Positions 56,819 through 64,000 of a DNA stretch of 64,000 bases are shown here, piece after piece; position 1 is the stretch's first letter, and each line of letters opens with the position of its first letter. The DNA lies in the NCBI GenBank assembly GCA_028456385.1, contig JALNQF010000026.1, positions 124,001 through 188,000 on the forward strand, given 5' to 3'. The notes beneath the pieces are model-generated. The model saw only the letters and a program-made list of their open reading frames with translations, ran no database searches and had not been told where the DNA came from. A program made the position numbers and the translations under genes. The DNA is from Ophiosphaerella korrae (taxonomy: Eukaryota; Ascomycota; Dothideomycetes; Pleosporales; Phaeosphaeriaceae).

Positions 56819-59800
56819 TTATCCATGCATCCACCCCTCTAAAACTGGCTCCGCTACCCCCACAGGCTGACCTCCATCCTTCCTCTCTTCCGCCCCTTGC
56901 ACTACAGCACCGTTCGCGCCCTCTCCAGCCACCGGAAACTCCTCCCGCTCATCCGACCTTCCCCGCTCGCCCTCTTCCGACTTTGCGTCGCCATTCTCTT
57001 TATTCTTGGCACGCATGTTTTCGCTGAGGTCGATGGCGACAAAGGATTTGGGGAGCTTGACGCTGGGTTATGTTAGTAAGGGAAGAAAGGAAGGTGGAAG
57101 GTTGGACTTGCGTGTGGAACTTTGCGCGTAGTGTTTCGAGGATTTCTTTCCAGTCTTGGTGGGCTGTTAAGCTGCGGCGCGGAGAGAAGCCGATCATGTG
57201 GCGGGAATCAAGTTGGCTGGGGAGTTGTTAGTTAGAGATGTGGTTTGGAGAGGATTGTAGGACTTACACATCTAATGGGGCGAATGCGTGACATCCGGGT
57301 GATAGGGTGATGCGGATGCTGTAGTTGAAAGTATGTGGTTGGTTGTCGGTGCTGGAGTTCTCGGATTCGTATAACTCGAAGTTGATTTGGGAAAGGTAGT
57401 CGAGTTCAGGGATGGCGTTGCGTTCAATCTTTGTCTTGATGCCGCCCTCAAGGATGCAATTGAGGAGGGTATAGATGTGGGACTCCTTTGTAAAGTAGAA
57501 GAAACACTTCGGCGTGTCACCTGCTTGAAGTTCCTCAAGATCTCCAACAATCTCCTTTAGTAGTGGTAGTGAGGTTAATAAGCCGATTTCGAGTTTCTCT
57601 TCGCTCTCGATACCATACTCTTGCGGACCAATGTAGTCGAAGAGCACTTTACAGAGGTGATACATCTCGCGAAGCCTGACTAAACGGGCATCCATCTGTG
57701 CTTTTGTCGCGGCAGTCCCGACACCAGTGTAAAGCTTGAAGTAGGAGTCTTTAACATAAGAGGGTGGGGGAGGGGCCCTGATAACGATCTCGGATTTTCT
57801 CCTGAACCCCATCCGATGGCTAAGACTGGCGCGATGCTCCAAGGGCCTTTCAGGATTGAAATCCTTAAAGTCGATCTTGGATGGGGCCTCTGGTGGTACT
57901 AACGTTGTCTTGCCTGATTGTTCGGGGATCGGCTGCTTTGTAACATCCTCAATCGACTCCTCCTCAACGAATGTGGCATCAGGCGTGAAAATCCACTCAA
58001 GAAAAGCCCGGTTGTGTAAAGCATCGAACTTCATAGTATCGTAGAGCTCCGAAATCTTGCTCGGATCGATCTTGTCGGCATCGGCAAACTCTTTGAAAAG
58101 CTTTTCCCAACGTTCTTTGAATAGCTCTGGGCCTTCATTACAACACCAGCGTGACTGAACGCGGTTAACATTCGTGTGTTGGTGTTGAGGCCGTCCGGTA
58201 GTATTTGGCTGAGTTGGTGGTGAAGCTATCGCGCTGAGGTATGAGACAGCTTCTGAGTCAATCTTCTTGAAGTTGTGATTCATCACACGCTGATGGAACT
58301 TCATCAGATCAACCACTTGCCTGGCAACCAGATAAGGTTCTGGGGTATCCTTTGGCCATGCGAACTGCGGTGGCGCTTTATTGCCAGCCCGTAGTAGCGT
58401 CTTAAGTTTCTTCTTCACCTTGTCCATGACATCCTTCGCCGCGTTTGAATCATCAAGAAGGTCTTTGCGGACCGAAATATGTTCAGCAGCGTATTGATCC
58501 TTCTCAAGGAAAGAGGCGCCAAAAATCTGCGCACTCGTGGTCACCCTCCGCTCTGAGCTGCTGAAGATTACCACATCATCCAAGACATCCCTATTCATAA
58601 GCATTAAATCGTTTCGGAAATTAGCACCCATGTCTTGAGTTTGATGGCGAGCGGAATGCGTCGGTTCTCCTCCCCATTTGATTATCAACTGGAGTTTATC
58701 AATGACCATGTTGTTATCCTGCGCCGTTATACGAGAAAGGGTGACACCGGACATGGAATCACTTCTGTCCTTCAATCGTTCGATATTTGATTCACTACTA
58801 GTGGTAGGAACAGCTTCCTTACTTTCACCCGATACGGAGCCCTCTCTTGGCTTCTCTGGAGAATCCCCCGCGGTGTTTCCTGGAACTAATTCCTCTTTTC
58901 TCCTCTTGCGGAACATGGGCTTGATTTGTACCTTCGTGCCAGGCCAGGCTCCTTTTTTGTTCAGATACAGCTGCAGCTCGCGAAGCTTCTTAGGATCCTC
59001 AAGGCCTTCATCCATGGCTAATTTGACTGCATCGCTGACGCTTTGTAGAGCTAGTTCGCCAATCAAAAGCACTTCAGCTTGATGTCCCTTCAAAAGGTCC
59101 ACGAAAGGCCTAGTGTGAAAAGTGTACTTGAACTTTTGTTTGGGCGTACGGTCAGCATGCCGAACCACAGCTACTACACCCTTAAGTTTCCATTGTGCTG
59201 CGGAGGCTGGTGGAGGTACGGGTATATGCTCCTCCGAATGAGAGACTTCCTCGTCGAGATGCAAGTCATGGTCGTCGAGGGGTGGAGGGAGAGAAATGTC
59301 CGGCTCGGATGATGGCTTTTCTGGAGATGAGGCGATGGCTGGAGGACTGAGGACCGAGGTAGGGTTGGGCTTCTCGATACTGATAATGGGTGAAGCTGCA
59401 ATAGGAGTTGTGCTTAGTGAAGTCTCAGGCGAAGAAGGCATGGTACCAGCGTGCCACATGTGGGGGAGGTGGGTGGAATTGTGGTAGTGGTTAGCCATTT
59501 TGGACATACTAGGACTCTTAAAAATCTTCCCAAAGACCTTGCGGTGGTCACTCTTCCGAGAACTCCCAACAGCCTCTTCGGGGCTTTTTTGTGCGTCGGC
59601 AGCGGCGGTTTGAGCGGCGTCTTTGCGTTGCTTGCGTTGTATCTCCTTGATGAACATGTCTTTCAGAATATTGGCTGCCCTGTCATAGTAATCGCCGTTA
59701 TCTTTTACGAAGCTCCATCCATTTACATCGATGACGAAGCTTTGACCATCATTGCGCAAGAGGTCAAAACCGCAAACTCGCTGGCCAAAGCCTTCGGAGA

Positions 59801-60989
59801 TCTTGGAGGCCATGGCAGCTTCTGCTTCGTTGAGTTTCGTTACGTAGCGAATTTCCTTACCGCTTGGATTGCGCTTAACTAGCCCGTCTACCACTGGAGA
59901 TTTTCGCGTCTCTGCGTGGCAGAAGCTGGGCCCAACTGTGTATGCTTTGACATCTTCAGAATTTTCGGTCTGCAGAAATTGTTCGTAGATGTAGCTGCTG
60001 GTGGGGTCGAGGATGGAGCGGGGAACATGGAGAGTATCGTCCTTTTCAGAGCTCTTGTTGTTCACTTTCCGGAACAGGCGACGACCGCCACCGCCGTCCT
60101 TCTTGTGGAAGTAGATGTGAATGTTGTGGTCTTCTCCACTTACCGGCTTCTCCACAAACGGCTTGGTTAGCGTGACACCATCTACTTCAATGGTGTTGCC
60201 GTCGTCAATGAGCTCGACGTGCTTCGGAGGCTGGACGCCACCGCCTGTACCGTCGTCGGGCCCTTGGAGCTTGAGGCCTGTCCGTTCCAAGACCAGTTTG
60301 GCGAAGTCTGGTGACGGAAGCTTGGGGCCACCATCGCGACTCACATCAATTCGCCTAGGAGTGGGCACGCTGAGCTTGTCGAGGATGCCTAGACACAAGC
60401 GGCGGTCCCACAGGACCTGCTGCATGGGGAGATCATTGACGCAGAAGGGCTTGCGCAGACGCACATAGGCAATGGCCTTGTCGAGGGGGAAGCCGTCGGA
60501 GAAGAAGGAGATGAGGAAGTCGCAGACAGGCCAGTTTTCGACGGCCTCGTCGAGGATGATCTTATCGCCAAAGATCTTGACGTCAAACTCCTCGACTAGC
60601 TTGCCGAAGATGTTGCGTGCCGGCTTGCTGCGTGCCTTGGACTCGAGGGCACAGACGCCGATGATGCCCTTGGAGGGCTTTCGTTCGCGCATGTCCCTGC
60701 TGGCCGGGCTGCTGCTGGGGGCGGTGCTTCCGCTGATTCGGCGCTGGGCAGTGCGGCTTCGTGAGCGGCGGTGTTGTGCTGGCTGGGCCTGCTGGCTGGC
60801 CGTCTGGGTGGTGGCCGGCGCCGAAGCCGGTGTAGATGGGGCGGGCGAGGCATGGGGCGAGGCGGCGCCGGGCTCGTGGGGGAACAGCAATTGGGTAGGC
60901 GATGCCTTGGGCCCCAGGCTGCCGTTCTGGCTGGAGGTGGTGATAGACAGGGACGTGGTTGCCGTAGTTGTGTGCGGGGCGCCGTCCAT
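56819..60989 (-). CDS. vip1: VIP1/Asp1 inositol pyrophosphate synthase (PPIP5K)
   Basis: Bifunctional enzyme with an ATP-grasp kinase that phosphorylates InsP6 and InsP7 and a histidine-phosphatase domain that reverses it; it tunes phosphate sensing, microtubules and polarised growth. Exons 60989-57268, 57216-57112 and 57062-56819 give 1356 residues from this ATG. The kinase begins at GIIGVCALESKARS near residue 108 and has WPVCDFLISFFSDGFPL, KPFVEKPVSGEDHNIHIYF and FVIDVNGWSFVKDN; the phosphatase motif VAVVRHADRTPKQKFK is near 609, with later blocks GWGGEPTHSARHQ-type WGGEPTHSARH. The last exon joins as KFHT-VKLPKSFVAIDLSEN, which requires a GC donor at 57111 (GCAAGT). An N-terminal extension may lie upstream at 61054-61573. 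Confidence 0.94.
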
Positions 60990-61053
60990 CTTGACTGCAG
61001 GTGGTCAGTCTGTGCACAAGAATTCAAAAATTCAAGAATTCAACACGACGTGC

Positions 61054-61573
61054 CTTCGGGCTCGGAGCCTGCAACAGAACTGCGTCCACTCCAGTTGTGG
61101 CCTCTGGAATTGGCGTAGAGCGCTGAGCCGATCGAGTACAGCGACGACAAGGACAGGCGTTTGTTTTCTGCACCGTCGACGTCAGGTCGCGGCAGTCGGA
61201 ACGCTTCCGGCAGCATCAGCGCATTCACGGGGGCAAGGCTGGCGCGGGTGCCCTCTAGCGTAGGTGTCGTTTCGCTTTCCTCAATGGCAGAGGCAGACCC
61301 AGCCCCAATGCTCCTCGTCTGGCCCAGGAAGTCCAGGAGACTGCTGTCGGATGCCTTGGACGCCCGTCGAGACGACGACGACACCTGCCGCATCGTCTTC
61401 ACGCCGGACCCTGGGGGCAGCGACACGCTCGCCCTGCCCACCACAGGGCCCCCCGTTTCTGCCTCGCTTGATCTTGCTTTCTTGCCTGCTGCCGACGACC
61501 CGTTCGCGGCCGTGAGTTGCTGCCATGATCGGACGCTCTCTCTGCTCCCAGTGCGGGAGAGCGGTTGCTCCAT
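61054..61573 (-). CDS. Probable 5' exon of vip1 (N-terminal extension)
   Basis: Open frame from the ATG at 61573 (MEQPLSRTGSRESVRSWQQL start) of 173 codons, Ser-rich, ending in SLSSLYSIGSALYANSRGHN and SVAGSEPE. Its end lies 60 bp before the vip1 ATG on the same strand. Two joins keep frame: a GC donor at 61053 to acceptor 60994, adding Val-Lys before the vip1 Met, or a GT donor a few bases later to an acceptor inside the current first exon. It could instead be a separate short gene; the absence of its own downstream stop context and the phase fit favour an exon. Confidence 0.5.
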
Positions 61574-62427
61574 GTCGGCGTCCCAGGGCCTACGCGCCGA
61601 GCTTATATCAGAAATTGCTGCTTCGGTAAACAATCGTGCCTGGCCCCATGACGTGTTCTTGTTCTCTTTTAGCCAGACTGTTTCATGGCGGAATGCTTTG
61701 CTTGCATAGACCAACTATCCAACAGCCCGGTACACCATGTCTCTGCCTGCGCGTCATTGCACTCGCCTTGGCAGAGCATGCTCGAGCCTGTGAATGTGGA
61801 TGGACGAGCCTCCTGCAATGTTGCAGCGATCACGAGCCTCGGTATGCGGGATGCACGTCTTGTGCCTTGCTTGTGCTGGCTTGGTACGCCGCCATGCTGC
61901 AGGCAAGCCCCGACGACCAGCAGCCACCACTACCAATCACCTATCTCGATAATGCTTCTTCTTCTTGGAGCCGCACAGCGTCATTTTTTGGATCGTAATC
62001 GGCAGGCAAACGCACCATTTTCGTCCTGTGGCTGACGCCCGGATTCATCTCTGGCTCACCCCGCTCAACAGCCTGGTCCAGGTTGGGCACAATTGAGGCA
62101 CTAGCTCATACATAGTGATCCAATTGATCACTACTGAATGCCTTATGCGGTTCAGAACACGAATATAACTGGGGCTTGCCAACAGTAACTTACCCATTGC
62201 CTATCATAAAATGTAGCACAACGTGGCTCCTCTCGTCGTGTGCGTATGGAATGGTCGGGTAAAAATCCCTGTGACGATCTTCAAGCGGGGATAAGCATCT
62301 AATCTTATCTCATCTCCGCTGTCCGCAAAATTTCGGCGCCGCGCTCAAGCTCCATGCGCTCTGACCTGCCACCGCGACACAACACTCACCAGCCTTCCTA
62401 CAGGCACAAAGCAGCATAACACTAATC
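61574..62427. other. Divergent intergenic region between vip1 and UTP21
   Basis: 854 bp, promoter region for both genes. Frames here are open by chance; no domain or splice structure seen. Confidence 0.55.
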
Positions 62428-64000
62428 ATGCCCGGGTCCAGCGCGCACCCAAGCGGCGCAAATGGCCCAGTGGCTAAGCGTCAGAGAGTTGATGTAGATG
62501 GAGAACCAAACTCTGCGCCGGTTGTTCGTCAATCTAAAATATTTTCGCCCTTTCGAGTATGTGCACACAGCGACACAGTCAATACATAATACGTCGGCTC
62601 ACATGAAATCAGACGGTTGGCCTGGTATCGCCTACCAGCGTTCCATTTACCTCACTTCCGCTCGGTAAAACCACTTTCCAGATCACCACCTCTGTCGGCC
62701 GCTCATTACAAACATACGACTTGAAGCGCGGCCTCAATCTCGTCTTCATTACTAGGCCTCATACCCCACAAGATATTAGCGCAACGGTAGCTTGGAAGAA
62801 AGTCATATTTGCTGCTTGGGGAGGCCATAAACGCAATGCTGCCAGCGGTGTATGGGTCTTCCAGCGGGGAAAGAAAGTAGCCGAGCTTGAATTGCCACCT
62901 GGAGGCACTGAGAAGATCAACAAGCTTGTTGTCATGGGCGAATGGATCGTAGCATGTGGAACAAAAAAATTGGAAATCTGGAAGACGGCCACTCTGGAGC
63001 ATTACACCACGATCCAAGGCGCCTCGTCCAGCGCGCTGTCTGGCTCTATCTGTACCATGCCAACATACCTGAATAAGATTTTTGTGGGCAGAAAAGATGG
63101 CTCCGTTGAGATATGGAATCTCAGCACAGGAAAGTTACTCTACACACTTTTACCTCCCGCCGCAAATTCCGGCGCTGTTACCGCGTTGCAGTCGACACCC
63201 GCTCTTTCCCTGCTCGCCATCGCGTACGAATCGGGACCCGTCACGATACATAACATACGCACGGATAAGGAGGTTATGCGCTTGAACATGGGAGGCTCGC
63301 AAAAGCCATCAGTGACGGCCATCTCTTTCAGAACAGATGGATTAGGGGCTGGCGACGACGGTCGCGAAGATGGCATCATGGCAACTTCTAGCAAATATAG
63401 TGGAGATATCATCTTCTGGGATCTGAACAAGGGTGGACGCAAAACAGGAACTTTGCGTGGCGCACATGGCCCGCCTTCCTCTGGAAACGGAGGAGTAGGT
63501 GGCGGTATCAGCAAAATTGAATTCCTTGCTGGCCAAGCAGTGATTGTATCCAGTGGTATGGACAACTCATTAAAGAGCTGGGTATTCGACGAAACCCCAT
63601 TTTCGCCCATTCCCCGAATTCTACACTCACGTGGTGGCCATGCCGCTCCAGTCTCAACCTTGCGCTTTTTGCCGTCAAGTTCTGATGGCGCGGATGATAC
63701 TGGTAAATGGCTCCTCAGTGCCAGTCAAGATCGCAGTTTGTGGGGTTGGAGCTTGCGAAGAGACGGACAAAGCACAGAGTTGAGCCAGGGCGCGATACAA
63801 AAGAAGGCGAAGAAGATGGGACTTTTAAATGGAAATGCTGAGAACTCGAAGCATCATACTAAGCTCGAGGATCTGAAGGCGCCGGCCATCACGTGTATTG
63901 CTTGCTCGCTCAATCGAGACGGTGGAATGGGAGCAATGCCTGGTGTCACGGGCATATGGAACAACTCGTCAAAGGTGAAGGGCCAAGATAAGAAAAACCC
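62428..64000 (+). CDS. utp21: UTP21/WDR36, U3 snoRNP processome subunit (partial)
   Basis: WD40 protein of the small-subunit processome, needed for 18S rRNA maturation in the nucleolus. Exon 1 62428-62556 gives a basic N-terminus (VAKRQRVDVDGE) and the conserved SKIFSPFR; exon 2 begins at 62613 with TVGLVSPTSVPF and stays open to the edge. Visible WD blocks include RSLQTYDLKRGLNLVF, VFAAWGG-type VIFAAWGG, LEIWKTATLEH, VGRKDGSVEIWNLSTGKLLYTL, IAYESGPVTIHNIRTDKEVM, GDIIFWDLNKGG and SQDRSLWGWSLRRDG. The C-terminal half with the Utp21 domain lies beyond the window. About 505 residues are visible. Confidence 0.93.

Overview
This window is nuclear DNA of a filamentous ascomycete. The genes carry many short introns (about 45-90 bp) with fungal branch points. 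The gene families are those of Pezizomycotina: HET-domain genes, hacA with a 20-nt IRE1-type intron, GH3/GH11/GH115 plant-cell-wall enzymes, an AAA ATPase with a DUF7025-like N-terminus, and a SCH9-type C2-AGC kinase. Overall flavour suggests Dothideomycetes, probably Pleosporales; that placement is inference. No tRNA, rRNA or CRISPR array was recognised.

Layout. 1-5.4 kb is housekeeping: the N-terminal part of the ATR/Mec1-type kinase UVSB (running off the left edge), COX16, and HMG-CoA synthase. 7.6-10 kb holds a single-pass membrane protein of unknown function. 12-29 kb is an accessory-looking, gene-poor stretch: a secreted GH3 beta-glucosidase, a calcineurin-like phosphoesterase, a frameshifted nucleotidyltransferase-like gene, a GH11 xylanase, a broken HET gene, a decayed second copy of the phosphoesterase, an AAA ATPase, a 129-bp Tc1/mariner-type MITE, and an intact HET gene. 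29.8-35.7 kb is conserved core: ESCRT-III DID2/CHMP1, NC2-beta and the SCH9 kinase. 36.6-39.8 kb is a GH115 alpha-glucuronidase with one in-frame stop. 40.9-50.9 kb holds a MaoC dehydratase, a glutaminyl cyclase, RSC7, an unknown 528-residue protein, an FAD oxidoreductase and an 85-residue protein. 51.7-53 kb is hacA, the unfolded-protein-response bZIP factor. 55-64 kb holds an unknown protein, the VIP1 inositol pyrophosphate synthase, and the start of UTP21, which runs off the right edge.

How they fit together. GH3, GH11 and GH115 would cooperate on glucuronoxylan and beta-glucosides outside the cell, and hacA controls the secretory capacity such enzymes need. SCH9 and VIP1 belong to nutrient and phosphate signalling. 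The HET genes, AAA ATPase, nucleotidyltransferase and pseudogenes mark a rapidly turning-over segment. Recurrent points of interest are four (possibly five) GC-AG introns and four broken genes (HET, phosphoesterase copy, nucleotidyltransferase, GH115).

All exon borders were read by eye from splice signals, reading frame and family conservation; none was checked with RNA data.
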